From assembly GCF_001375535.1 (NCBI RefSeq), contig NZ_LN831197.1, positions 4,242,660-4,306,659 of the forward strand: DNA of 64,000 nucleotides. Reading direction: 5' to 3'. The DNA is from Bacillus niameyensis. GTDB taxonomy: Bacteria; Bacillota; Bacilli; Bacillales; Bacillaceae_C. Shown here in pieces: positions 45,577 to 54,382 of this stretch (the first letter of the stretch is position 1; every line of letters begins with the position of its first letter). The position numbers and the translations under genes were made by a program. The notes under the pieces are model-generated. The model saw only the letters and a list, made by a program, of their open reading frames with translations, was not told the DNA's origin and did not search any database.

Positions 45577-47232
45577 AGGCAAAAATTGTTGCAGATAAGG
45601 TGGTATTTTGTTGTCGAAAACGGGTATTGGTTGTGAAAATGCATCTTCCGTATCCGTTTCACGATACAACATGTGGATAAGTGTAAAGGTCTTGGATATA
45701 TTGACCTCCGTAAAGTCAAAATCAAGCTCAATTTTATTAACTGATCGTGAGCGTTCCTTTAATTGCTTAATCGTAATTTTTTTAATAAGTAATTGTAACA
45801 ACTGTTTTCCATTTTCCCTTGAAGCATTCCTATATACGTTCAGGAATTTTTCTAAGAGGGATTCTATGATTTCAGGTTGTATGATCTTTGTATCGGTAGA
45901 GCCTATTTGTACTGTAATCTCATTTTTTCTCTGGTCTAACTCGCCTTTTTCATTAGAAATCTTCTGCAACCTTTCCTGTAAGATACCCGTTGGAAGGGTG
46001 TTCTTTTCAAATGCTTCCATGTAACGATCTTGAAGTGATTCTATTTCGGACAACCTTTTTTCGATTTGCTCCAATTCTTTATTGAGTTGATTCAAGGAAT
46101 CGACGGAATGTGAATTTTTATCTTGAAGCGATTTATATAGCCACCTTTTATTGGATAGGAAAGTTTCAATTTTATTGATGACTTTATCTTCTGCTTCATA
46201 CGCTTTTATTGAGTTTGCCTTACATGCAGATGATCCTTTATTGTGGAAATTACCACATACATAATAGCGATGCCTACATTTTGTTCCATCTTTTCGTGTA
46301 TATGTAGTAATAGAAGGAACCATGCCTTTACCACAATCAGGACAACGCAGAAGACTGCTAAGTAAAAATGGTTCATGTGATTGACGCTGTTTGAATGATT
46401 TACTTTTTCTCCTTGCTTGTACAACACTCCACAGTTCGTCTGAAACTATGGCTTCATGCTGACCTTCAACAAGTATAGGATTGGGGTTTTTACCTTTTCT
46501 CCGCTTCGTATCCCAATTTTCAACCTTTAACCAACTTATTTTACCGTTATAGATAACGTTATCTAAGATAGTTTCCACACCATTAATAGAAAAGTGGCAG
46601 TTACGTTTTGTCCTATATCCTGCTTTATTTAAGTGATTAGCAATTGCCTTTAAACCTTTACCACTGGCATACAATTGAAAGATAAGTTGTATCACCTTAG
46701 CTTCATTTTGGTTAATTACAAGCTCCTTTTCGATAGTGTCATAGCCAAAAACAACACCGCCATTCCAAGAACCCTCTAATGCCCTCTGTTTCATTCCGAG
46801 TTTTACGTTTTCTGATAATGTGTTACGCTCCATTTCTGCAATGGAAGCCATTAGTTGAACGACTAAACGACCAATAGGGCTACCTGTATCAAAGTTTTCC
46901 GAGTATGAAATGAACTTTACCCCATAATCCTCAAACTTATCCAAAAGTGTGAGTGTATCTAACATATTTCGGGAAAGTCGTGAGATCTTCCATACAAGAA
47001 CTGCTTGAAACTTATCTTTTTCAACATCGGCAACCAGTCTTTGCATAGCAGGACGCCCTTTAATGTTCTTTCCAGAAATCCCTTCATCAACATATTCTTC
47101 CGCTACTTGCCATCCATACAATTGTGTATATTGACGTAGGGTCTGTAACTGAGCGGAAATACTATAGCCCTCCGCCGCTTGTTCTTCTGTCGAAACCCGA
47201 CAATAAATTGCCACACGTTTTATTTCACCCAT
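45502..47232 (-). CDS. Large serine recombinase 1
   Basis: Site-specific recombinase of the large serine (resolvase/invertase catalytic) class, here 576 residues. The catalytic domain covers residues 1-150, with Ser14 in [11 protein letters not shown] and [11 protein letters not shown]. The recombinase domain follows, with a zinc ribbon (CPDCGKG ... [15 protein letters not shown]) and a coiled coil at about 380-450. The start at 47232 follows AAGGGAG. The last 25 codons are read from the antisense of rlmH across attL, so the C-terminus depends on insertion. It presumably integrates and excises the island. Confidence 0.9.
   Translation of the reverse strand: MGEIKRVAIYCRVSTEEQAAEGYSISAQLQTLRQYTQLYGWQVAEEYVDEGISGKNIKGRPAMQRLVADVEKDKFQAVLVWKISRLSRNMLDTLTLLDKFEDYGVKFISYSENFDTGSPIGRLVVQLMASIAEMERNTLSENVKLGMKQRALEGSWNGGVVFGYDTIEKELVINQNEAKVIQLIFQLYASGKGLKAIANHLNKAGYRTKRNCHFSINGVETILDNVIYNGKISWLKVENWDTKRRKGKNPNPILVEGQHEAIVSDELWSVVQARRKSKSFKQRQSHEPFLLSSLLRCPDCGKGMVPSITTYTRKDGTKCRHRYYVCGNFHNKGSSACKANSIKAYEAEDKVINKIETFLSNKRWLYKSLQDKNSHSVDSLNQLNKELEQIEKRLSEIESLQDRYMEAFEKNTLPTGILQERLQKISNEKGELDQRKNEITVQIGSTDTKIIQPEIIESLLEKFLNVYRNASRENGKQLLQLLIKKITIKQLKERSRSVNKIELDFDFTEVNISKTFTLIHMLYRETDTEDAFSQPIPVFDNKIPPYLQQFLPLFMIRFPPNNPKPPIHLLQQNQPH
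45559..45585 (+). other. Left attachment site of the SCC-like island (attL)
   Basis: GAACCGTATCATAAATAG at the rlmH end differs at a single defined position from the SCC site pattern GARGCNTATCATAARTRR. It is directly joined to AGAGGCAAAAA (45575-45585), which is the reverse complement of TTTTTGCCTCT found just inside the boundary copies at 55438 and 56696. Direct repeats outside and inverted repeats inside are the architecture of SCC termini. Confidence 0.8.
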
Positions 47233-47301
47233 ATATCTTTCTCCCTTCATTGATAGTTTAGTATGAAAATAAAAAAAGAGAAAGGATATGCTCCTTTCCC
47301 T

Positions 47302-48783
47302 TTAGGCGGTTCGATTCAAATGGCTTATATGACTTAAATCAAACTTAAATTTAACCTCTTTAATGGTTCTTTCTTTTGATGTGGTGCCTTGCGTTACATG
47401 AATGCTGTCAATAAAAGAGTGTAGAACCCTTTTCTTATCCTCATCAGACATAATTTCAAAAAACATCTCCAATTTTTCGATTGCGATTGCAACACTATCA
47501 CCTATATCAGGCTTTTGTCGCTGTTCTAGCTGTTTTTCTAGCGTCCTGAGAAATTGGATAAGTTCACTTTCTTCCTTTTGTACATCCTTCATTTGCTGTC
47601 TAAAGGTTACTTCGTCAATAACATCATCACTTCTCCAGGATATAACATCGCTTTTTTTCTTTGACAAGCGTTTCAGTTCTTTTTTCATCGTTTTTATTTT
47701 ATCTTCAATGGGTTCTACTTCACTAGAAATATCGGCAAGGGTGGTGTTTGTGATGAGAGTTGTGAGGTTCAATGATTTTAAAGTATGGAAAAAGTGATTG
47801 AATACGAATTGCTCAGCGTATTCTTTAACAACGAGGTTGGACGAACAAGCACATTTACCACTGTTTTTATTTCTACTGCATTGGTAGTATTTATATTTCT
47901 TGCTACTGTTCCCTTGAACCATTGGAGCCCCGCATTCCGGACATTTGATAAGACCCGATAGAGGATAGGTTCCGGGATGGAGCTTTTCTGGCATATAACT
48001 TTTAAGTTGAAGTACCTTCTGTGTTTGATTCCAAAGGTTGTCATCAATAATCCTTGTATGATTTCCCTTCCGATAGCTTCCCCTCCACTTGATTTCGCCA
48101 ATATATATTCTGTTGTTTAAAATTGTTTTAATGGCGGTGATAGTCCAATGCCTTCCGTTTTTCGTCCTGATCCTTTGTTCATTAAGGTTTGCAGCAATTT
48201 TTCGGTATCCCCATTGATTAATGGCGTATTTTTTAAAGATATATTTTATTACCTTTGCTTCATCTGGATTCAATTTAAGCTCTTTGTTTTCGGTGTTATA
48301 GCCATATACCTTTCCGCCATTGAAGTTTCCTTTATCTGCGTTCTTTTCCATGCCAGAGGATGTACGAAGTTTGATCATATCCCTTTCAAGCTCCGCAACA
48401 AGCGACATGAATTGGTAGAGTAGTTTTGCATTTTTGTCTCGGGTATCAATATTGTCAGCAATACAAATTAAGTTTTTTTCTGCCTGTGTAATTCTTTTAT
48501 AGATGTACAAGGCATCAAGGTTGTCTCTGGAAATACGATCCGATTTGAAAACCACCACATAATCAATGTTTTCATCTTTATCGAAAACATGTGAATACAT
48601 TTGCTTAAATTCCTTTCTGTCTCTGATATTTTCGGCAGAGTATGCTCCTTCATCATAAATGTGAACGAGTGTTAATTGGTTGTTTTTACAGTACTTTTCT
48701 ATTTCCTCTTTTTGTTTTTCGATAGATGTGTTGTCTAATTGTTTATCTGTACTGACACGCACATATCCAATAGCTCTCGGCAT
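47302..48783 (-). CDS. Large serine recombinase 2
   Basis: A second large serine recombinase of 493 residues, different from the first. Catalytic Ser11 is in GYVRVSTDKQ, and FKSDRISRDNLDAL follows. The zinc ribbon is CPECGAP ... YYQCSRNKNSGKCAC. A coiled coil with many Lys and Glu lies at about 350-420. AAGGAGGAG precedes ATG 48783. It lies upstream of recombinase 1 in the same direction, 69 bases apart, an arrangement comparable to ccrA-ccrB of SCC elements. I cannot place it within the Ccr subfamilies from sequence alone. Confidence 0.92.
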   Translation of the reverse strand: MPRAIGYVRVSTDKQLDNTSIEKQKEEIEKYCKNNQLTLVHIYDEGAYSAENIRDRKEFKQMYSHVFDKDENIDYVVVFKSDRISRDNLDALYIYKRITQAEKNLICIADNIDTRDKNAKLLYQFMSLVAELERDMIKLRTSSGMEKNADKGNFNGGKVYGYNTENKELKLNPDEAKVIKYIFKKYAINQWGYRKIAANLNEQRIRTKNGRHWTITAIKTILNNRIYIGEIKWRGSYRKGNHTRIIDDNLWNQTQKVLQLKSYMPEKLHPGTYPLSGLIKCPECGAPMVQGNSSKKYKYYQCSRNKNSGKCACSSNLVVKEYAEQFVFNHFFHTLKSLNLTTLITNTTLADISSEVEPIEDKIKTMKKELKRLSKKKSDVISWRSDDVIDEVTFRQQMKDVQKEESELIQFLRTLEKQLEQRQKPDIGDSVAIAIEKLEMFFEIMSDEDKKRVLHSFIDSIHVTQGTTSKERTIKEVKFKFDLSHISHLNRTA

Positions 48784-48797
48784 GGATAATCTCCTCC

Positions 48798-48959
48798 TTA
48801 GTTTGGAATGATTGTTTTTTCAATTTCAGATTCATATTTTAGGAACATCTCAGACATTAAGTTTATGAAACTCTTAGCTCTTACCTTGTCGAGTTCCTTT
48901 TCAGTCAATAATTGTTGTTCGAATTCATGATTGTAATCAAGTGAGGGGGATTTCTTCAT
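48798..48959 (-). CDS. Small protein of 53 residues upstream of the recombinases
   Basis: A minus-strand frame with ATG 48959 (AAAGGAAC 11 bases upstream), highly charged and helical: MKKSPSLDYNHEFEQQ at the start and MSEMFLKYESEIEK later. Its stop overlaps the ribosome site of recombinase 2 (TAAGGAGGAG), which points to an operon of three genes. I do not recognise it. Its position suggests a recombinase cofactor such as a directionality factor; that is inference. Confidence 0.55.
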   Translation of the reverse strand: MKKSPSLDYNHEFEQQLLTEKELDKVRAKSFINLMSEMFLKYESEIEKTIIPN

Positions 48960-49333
48960 AGACTCGGTTCCTTTCGTAGATGAGGTGTTTTTCGTGGGAT
49001 AGGGTATAATTGCTACCCTGTGTTTTTAACTTTAACGGACTATCAAATCAAAGTCCAAAAAATAAGGTTCTACCTTAAAAAGTTTATTTAGGGTAATAGA
49101 TAAATTTCTATTCCATTAGGAAACTTGGAAGGAGTCTATTATTCTGTATACCTGCTCCACTTAATGGATAAACAGTAAACTAGAAAGTACAGATTAGGCT
49201 CTTAGCTTTTTAGTGTGCAATTTTATTTACTCCGTTGAAATTAATTCATTCAAATATAAGCGAATGTCCTTTGTCGGCCAACATAATCCAGATGTTAAAA
49301 TGCGAACCCTACCGTCAAGATCCAGATTAAAGC

Positions 49334-49378
49334 AAAGCTACCGACTGAAAGGTTAATTCCGTGAGTCGGTAGCTTTTT
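49334..49378 (+). terminator. Orphan terminator
   Basis: A 13-bp stem with AAAGCTACCGACT on the left arm and T5 after the right arm. No ORF precedes it within 350 bases on the plus strand. Confidence 0.75.
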
Positions 49379-49385
49379 CTACGCT

Positions 49386-49406
49386 AATTTACCCATTGGG
49401 TAAATT
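49386..49406. promoter_or_regulatory. Operator-like palindrome
   Basis: AATTTACCCA and TGGGTAAATT flank a single T. It lies 180 bases upstream of the AIPR-like gene and directly after the orphan terminator. Confidence 0.45.
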
Positions 49407-49586
49407 TACATGAAATGGGGGATTTATCAATAACTATGCAAACCCGCATTATACAAGGTTTTTTCATCTCTCTTTTTACCATTGACTATAAACAATAGTT
49501 TGAAAATTTACACAACTGGTGTTAATCTAGTGATGTTGATTTCGAAATACAAGTATTATCTAATTCTATAGAAGGAGCAAAGAAAA

Positions 49587-50687
49587 ATGAAAGAAGACTT
49601 AATGTCAGTTACAATTGATGCTGATTTAAGAGAATATATGGTCAACAATAAAAAGATTCTCATGGGATTTGTTTCAGGTAAGGCACTACGGGAAAAGAAT
49701 AATGATATTCCCAACAAGCCGAATACCAGGGATTTCATGGGTAATGATAATAAATATGTCCCAGAAATGAAGAAAACACTTCGTAATAAGCCTGAGTTAT
49801 TTGTCTATATGAATAATGGAATTCATATAATAGCAGAATCATATATCAGAAATGAAGATGGAACAACAAAGGTATTTTTCAAAAGGGGACAGGGTGTTTA
49901 CAATGGAATACACACTGAGAATGTCCAAGAAACGGAAGGTAAATCTAATAGTTATGTGATTCTAGTTATCTATTTTGATGTACCGGAAGAGGAAATCGTG
50001 GACATTATTGTTGCAAAAAATTCAAGTACACCAACGAAGGAGATAAGCCGTGGGGAAAAGCTAGAACGCTATAATTGGGTAAAAAAGATTTTACCTGATT
50101 ATCCGATTAAATATAAAGAAAGTGATAAGTACGACTTGGATATTGCCACAGTTTTGCATATAGCGGGTATTTTTCAGGTGAATGATCGGACAAGTCAATT
50201 TGTCAATAAGGATTACAGAAAGTTTCAGAGCTATCTACGCAATAAAGGTGACATCGTGAAAAAACACAATGATGGCAAGATCAATTTGGAAAGAACTCGT
50301 TATATATTAAAGGAGCTTATTGATCTTTACCTGTTTATCCGATCAGATGAAGAATGTATTGTGAGTGTAAAAAGGAATTTGAAAAAGACAGGTTGGCTTC
50401 GCAAAGGGGTTATTACTGATTCTTTGATGTTTAACATCCTTAATGCGTTTAATTTTGCGGTTTATGTACCAAAAACGCTCTATCCATGCTTTAAAAAGAA
50501 CTATGACATCGAACGTTTGAAAGATTTAACGAAAATATCATTTCCTCAAATTGTAAACCAATTGCAATCCTATGAAGATGAGGGGTTAAAGGTATCGGAA
50601 ATCTCACGGGAAAAGAACATCTACCAAGAGATACAAAATATTATGTTGACGGCAGACTTGGAACAAAATCTAATCCCTGTTGAATAG
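49587..50687 (+). CDS. AIPR-like abortive infection protein
   Basis: A 366-residue cytoplasmic protein. NNGIHIIAESY (about residue 77) and VYNGIHTENVQE (about 110) correspond in spacing to the NxGI and NGxQT motifs of AIPR (abortive infection phage resistance, PF10592) proteins. KNSSTPTKEISRGEKLERYNW resembles the following helical part. Family placement is by pattern only. GAAGGAG lies upstream of ATG 49587. It is the first plus-strand gene of the island after the recombinases. A phage-defence role is inferred. Confidence 0.5.
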   Translation: MKEDLMSVTIDADLREYMVNNKKILMGFVSGKALREKNNDIPNKPNTRDFMGNDNKYVPEMKKTLRNKPELFVYMNNGIHIIAESYIRNEDGTTKVFFKRGQGVYNGIHTENVQETEGKSNSYVILVIYFDVPEEEIVDIIVAKNSSTPTKEISRGEKLERYNWVKKILPDYPIKYKESDKYDLDIATVLHIAGIFQVNDRTSQFVNKDYRKFQSYLRNKGDIVKKHNDGKINLERTRYILKELIDLYLFIRSDEECIVSVKRNLKKTGWLRKGVITDSLMFNILNAFNFAVYVPKTLYPCFKKNYDIERLKDLTKISFPQIVNQLQSYEDEGLKVSEISREKNIYQEIQNIMLTADLEQNLIPVE

Positions 50688-50735
50688 AAGGATATGAAAA
50701 TTGTTTTAAAAACTCACGTGAAAGGAAAGAAGAAA

Positions 50736-50870
50736 ATGAAGACACTAAGTATGGCTCATCCAAATGAAGATTTTCTCCCAGAAGAGGAAGCCCAATTTGT
50801 AATAAATTCCGCACGTATTATTTTGAGATATATTGACAGTAAAATGAATCGAGCTAGTTTAACAGAGTGA
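50736..50870 (+). CDS. Small protein of 44 residues
   Basis: ATG 50736 is preceded by AAAGGAAAGAAG and opens a 44-codon frame, MKTLSMAHPNEDFLPEEEAQ followed by a helix-like FVINSARIILRYIDSKMNRA. It fills the gap between two larger genes in the same direction. It is not recognised. It could be a small antitoxin-like or regulatory partner, but nothing in the sequence proves it. Confidence 0.45.
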   Translation: MKTLSMAHPNEDFLPEEEAQFVINSARIILRYIDSKMNRASLTE

Positions 50871-50958
50871 AAGTGATTACTAATGACTAATGGGGCAAGT
50901 AACCTATCCATGGACCTATGGATTTTGTGTTGATTTATAAGGGGGGAGGAGATTACTT

Positions 50959-51789
50959 TTGAGTAAAGATAAAAGAAAAGATATACAAGAAACAGGTAAA
51001 GGGCTTGTACTTGATACTGTATTAAGTGTAGGGAGTGAGACTGCTGCAGAGATTGCAAAAGAATCAATTACTAGCATATTTGGGGATCTTCTGGTTGACA
51101 CCGCAAGTTCTCTTCTTCCTGGTATTTCAGGAGCAGTCCAGGGATATAAGCGTGTCCGCTTCGAAAGAAACATAACTGCTTTTACAGAGCAATTATATTC
51201 TAATATTGATACGATACGGGTGAACATAGAAAGCAAGAATAATGAGCAAAAAGAAAAAATTGATCAATTGTTTAATATTGTCTTGGACTATGTTATTGAT
51301 GAACAGCAAGAAGACAAGATTGAATACATGGTGAATGGATTTTTAAACTTAACAAATCATGAACAAGTATCAGATGATTTTGTCCTTACGTATTATGATG
51401 TTCTTAAAGAATTGAGAATGGTAGATATATCAGTACTTAGATTAATGTACAATTCACGTTATATAATTGCCAACGACACCACTGAGACATTTCGGGATAT
51501 TATGGAAAGGCATGGACTTAGCTACGAGCAATACCAATCAGTGAGACGAAACCTTCAAAGAATAGGTTTGCTCATAACAAAGACAGATCTAAATATAACT
51601 GATGATCTTGAAGAAATAGTTAAGAAATTCAAGGAGATATACGCATACTTAGACAAAGCAACCAATCCTAAATATACACGATCTCTTCCAAAGTTAAGGC
51701 TACCAAAATTAAAATCCAAGGAGAACCTGGAGCTGTCCAAGTTTGGAAAGGATTTTGTTAGGTTTTTCATTAGTAAAGAAGATGATTAA
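50959..51789 (+). CDS. Unknown island protein with glycine/alanine-rich N-terminal region
   Basis: A 276-residue protein beginning at TTG 50959, 6 bases after GGAGGAG. Residues 12-65 are an amphipathic, small-residue-rich stretch (GLVLDTVLSVGSETAAE, TASSLLPGISGAVQGY) that could insert into membranes. The middle is acidic and helical. Residues 155-205 look like a winged helix (SVLRLMYNSRY, YEQYQSVRRNLQRIGLL). The C-terminus is Lys-rich. I know no family. It stands between AIPR-like and AlbA_2-like genes, and a defence or toxin function is possible. Confidence 0.7.
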   Translation: MSKDKRKDIQETGKGLVLDTVLSVGSETAAEIAKESITSIFGDLLVDTASSLLPGISGAVQGYKRVRFERNITAFTEQLYSNIDTIRVNIESKNNEQKEKIDQLFNIVLDYVIDEQQEDKIEYMVNGFLNLTNHEQVSDDFVLTYYDVLKELRMVDISVLRLMYNSRYIIANDTTETFRDIMERHGLSYEQYQSVRRNLQRIGLLITKTDLNITDDLEEIVKKFKEIYAYLDKATNPKYTRSLPKLRLPKLKSKENLELSKFGKDFVRFFISKEDD

Positions 51790-51906
51790 TACTACAACTT
51801 TTTACCATGCCTATATTGGGGTTAGACCCGATAAGTTGAAGTTGCAATTTCATACAAAAGCATAATGAAAGTCAGTCAATAGATATAAAAACTGTAGGTG
51901 AACATA

Positions 51907-53052
51907 TTGGTATCGCTCAAAGAGAAAATTAATGAATTAATTAGTAGAAAATATGAAGGGAATTATTGGGATTATAAGCAACAATATCATAAAAACAGAG
52001 CAGATTTGTTACACGATATTATCTGTTTGGCCAATAACACCGAGAATCGAGATGCTTATCTTATTTTTGGAATAACAGATGATGGAAGAATCCAGGGCGT
52101 AGAAGATGATCCAAATAGAAAAAACCAAGAAAATTTCATTTCATTTTTAAGAGATAAGGATTTTGAGGGTGGATATAGACCAGTTGTTGAATATAATAGT
52201 ATTGAATTAGAAAGCCATAGTATTGATGTCTTAATTATCAAGCAAAGTAATCGGACACCATATTTTTTAACAAAATACTTTAGCGATGGTAAGAAAAAAG
52301 TGAGAGCATATCATATTTATTCGAGGATTATGGATACAAATACACCTAAAGATAAATCAGCTGATGAAAGGGTTGTAGAGAATTTATGGAAAAGAAGATT
52401 CGGACTTCTTCCATTGCCAATAGACAGATTAAAGCATTCCCTATCGGATAAGAAAAATTGGACAAAAAAAGAATCTGTTAGTTATTATAACCCATCCCCC
52501 GAATTTACTATTGAACAAATAGATGATTATGAAAATCGGTATCAAAATACGAATCGAGAATTCTATTCTTATTATCAAATGAATTCTTCTACTTCATATG
52601 AAACACTTCATTGCAAATATTATATGACGGTTTTATTCGAGTGTCAGTCTGTTGTCCTGGATAGTGGAAGGTATATTGCACCGGTTCCTAACTGGGGATT
52701 TATTCCATTAGATAAATATCATCGAGAAAAACTATCTTATAAATATTATGTTAAAGGTTCGCTGAAATATCATTTAAATATTTTTTTATTTGATGAAGAT
52801 AATGAAGAAGCAAGAATTGCGAGAGATAGACTTATGGAATTAGTTCTATTATACAATTCGGAAAGGGAAAAAGAACTATTTGAATCCTATATTAGGGGAA
52901 ATATTACTGATATTACCCAGGATTTAGAAGAAATGAAAAGAAGTAATTTAGTTTTTGAAACTGTAGATGAACATATTAGGAATGTTGAGAATAAAAGAAT
53001 TCATACGGGGATATTGCTTAACAGGGAATTACTGAACTTCAGAAGGCAGTAA
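51907..53052 (+). CDS. AlbA_2/Schlafen-like domain protein
   Basis: A 381-residue protein. The N-terminal 130 residues match the AlbA_2 (PF04326) domain of Schlafen-like proteins: WDYKQQYHKNRADLLHDIIC, then LANNTENRDAYLIFGITDDG and IQGVEDDPNRKNQ. Such domains bind nucleic acid and are frequent in defence islands. The rest is acidic and Tyr-rich with no recognised domain. TTG 51907 is spaced 6 bases after AGGTG, while GTG 51898 is part of that site. The gene ends before boundary copy R1. Confidence 0.75.
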   Translation: MVSLKEKINELISRKYEGNYWDYKQQYHKNRADLLHDIICLANNTENRDAYLIFGITDDGRIQGVEDDPNRKNQENFISFLRDKDFEGGYRPVVEYNSIELESHSIDVLIIKQSNRTPYFLTKYFSDGKKKVRAYHIYSRIMDTNTPKDKSADERVVENLWKRRFGLLPLPIDRLKHSLSDKKNWTKKESVSYYNPSPEFTIEQIDDYENRYQNTNREFYSYYQMNSSTSYETLHCKYYMTVLFECQSVVLDSGRYIAPVPNWGFIPLDKYHREKLSYKYYVKGSLKYHLNIFLFDEDNEEARIARDRLMELVLLYNSEREKELFESYIRGNITDITQDLEEMKRSNLVFETVDEHIRNVENKRIHTGILLNRELLNFRRQ

Positions 53053-53099
53053 TCATATCACTTATGAATAACGGCTAAATATTGGGATTAGATTTAGGA

Positions 53100-53157
53100 A
53101 AACAGCACTGAGATTTTATCCCAATGCTGTTTTTTGCCCCTTAAATCACTACGGTGA
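53100..53157 (+). repeat. Cassette boundary copy R1
   Basis: A hairpin terminator (AACAGCA / TGCTGTT, T6) continues into TTTTTTGCCCCTTAAATCAC and ends with the palindromic TCACTACGGTGA. The same block, with substitutions, is at R2 and R3. The rlmH-like direct repeat that follows R2 and R3 is not clearly preserved here; GGGAATATCCC stands in its place. Confidence 0.85.
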
Positions 53158-53277
53158 CGGGAATATCCCAGAGAGGACATTCTATTGAGTATTTAAATAC
53201 TTATTATTTGATTTTGTATCTTTATGAATGTACTTTTGATAATATAATAAGATATAACTACTTTAGGGGAGATAAAT

Positions 53278-53778
53278 ATGGCTGATTACGGAAAAGTATT
53301 GAAAATGAATGAAATAAACGGCTTCGCTGTATCCCTATGCCTTCTTGATGACTTAGGACGAACAAGTTCCTATAGTCAAATCATGCAGGAAAAATATAAG
53401 AATGGTTATACTCAGGTGATTATTAATTCTTATCTCATGTTAAAAATTGCAGAACAAATGCTTAGAGATGGTTGGACGTTACTTTCCATATTTATCGATG
53501 ATCCTAGCGTTGACGAGGAAACTAAAAGAGAGGTAAGCTCTCTTGTTGAAGGTATAAAAAAGAATCCACTAAACTTTATTAAGTTGAGTGAGTATTTAGA
53601 ATGGGCTTTAGAAGATGGATCTATTTTTATAGATAAAGTTACAATGGCAAAAAAAATTAAAGAAAGATATAAAACTTGCGAATTGTATTCTAATGGAGTT
53701 CTTTTTGGTGATGCCAAACAATTGGTCTTTTCTGAATATATTCAAGAAATAATAGAGGATTATCTAAATGCGGGATAA
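53278..53778 (+). CDS. Unknown protein, first gene of a three-gene island operon
   Basis: A 166-residue soluble, helical, acidic protein (MADYGKVLKMNEINGF). It contains QVIINSYLMLKIAEQMLRDG and ends in an acidic helix. No catalytic motif stands out. AGGGGAG precedes ATG 53278. The stop overlaps the next ATG by 11 bases, so the three genes are translated together. It is the first gene after boundary R1. I do not recognise the family. Confidence 0.7.
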   Translation: MADYGKVLKMNEINGFAVSLCLLDDLGRTSSYSQIMQEKYKNGYTQVIINSYLMLKIAEQMLRDGWTLLSIFIDDPSVDEETKREVSSLVEGIKKNPLNFIKLSEYLEWALEDGSIFIDKVTMAKKIKERYKTCELYSNGVLFGDAKQLVFSEYIQEIIEDYLNAG

Positions 53779-54370
53779 ACTTCAGTCTGATATTTTTAAA
53801 ACGTTATCTACAGCCTTCTTCGCTGCAATATCGTATTTTTTTGCGGAACTTTTCCAAATTAGTACCCTGATATTTAAATTTTCTGATACCAAGTGGCACG
53901 TCACTGCAAGTGTTGCAATTTATACAGCGGTTTTAAATAGTTTTCTATTGTATGCCCTTTCAAAGAGGACAAGTGTACAGGTGGTTATTATTGAAAGAAA
54001 AGATAAATCAGATAAAATACGTTTGGATGATAAACCAAGAGCGACTGAGGTAAGAATAAATCTAAATGGAAATTTAAATAAAATAAAAAATAATGTAGAA
54101 ATTATTTTTCCTCAATGGATAGACGTTATGGCAAAAGGATCTCCAGATTTGAAGCAAAGTGAAAATGACTCCCAAAAGTATTTAATTGATTTATCTGATA
54201 TTGTTCACAATAGTGAAATTGAGGTTGGCATATATTACTTCGATATTACTATAAAACCTATTTATGAAGAATCAGGAAGGAAAGGAGAGGTTCTTGCAAA
54301 GGTCAATGGTAATAAATTTAGATATGCTAAAAATGTAAAAAAGTTAACGGTTCATTATAGTATAGAATAG
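53768..54370 (+). CDS. Unknown membrane protein with two N-terminal helices
   Basis: A 200-residue protein. Two hydrophobic helices (about 10-35, TLSTAFFAAISYFFAELF; about 45-65, ASVAIYTAVLNSFLLYAL) are followed by a beta-rich domain of 130 residues containing EVRINLNGNLNKIKNN and IEVGIYYFDITIKP. A two-helix membrane domain attached to a soluble sensor-like domain is the layout of many membrane-disrupting defence effectors. That is analogy, not homology. It is embedded in a tight operon. Confidence 0.7.
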   Translation: MRDKLQSDIFKTLSTAFFAAISYFFAELFQISTLIFKFSDTKWHVTASVAIYTAVLNSFLLYALSKRTSVQVVIIERKDKSDKIRLDDKPRATEVRINLNGNLNKIKNNVEIIFPQWIDVMAKGSPDLKQSENDSQKYLIDLSDIVHNSEIEVGIYYFDITIKPIYEESGRKGEVLAKVNGNKFRYAKNVKKLTVHYSIE

Positions 54371-54382
54371 GAGTGTGATATA

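Larger units (their letters stand above)
48960..49586. other. Non-coding spacer between divergent recombinase and AIPR-like genes
   Basis: A stretch of about 630 bases without a credible gene. It holds a strong terminator at 49334-49378 (AAAGCTACCGACT / AGTCGGTAGCTTT, T5) with no visible gene before it, so an unannotated RNA may end there. A hyphenated palindrome at 49386-49406 (AATTTACCCA-T-TGGGTAAATT) looks like an operator for the gene at 49587. Promoters for both directions should lie here. Confidence 0.55.

Noticed and set aside
53041-53075. TATCACTTATGAATAA as a further direct repeat of the island
   Set aside because: It matches the rlmH site too poorly and lacks the conserved boundary module before it.
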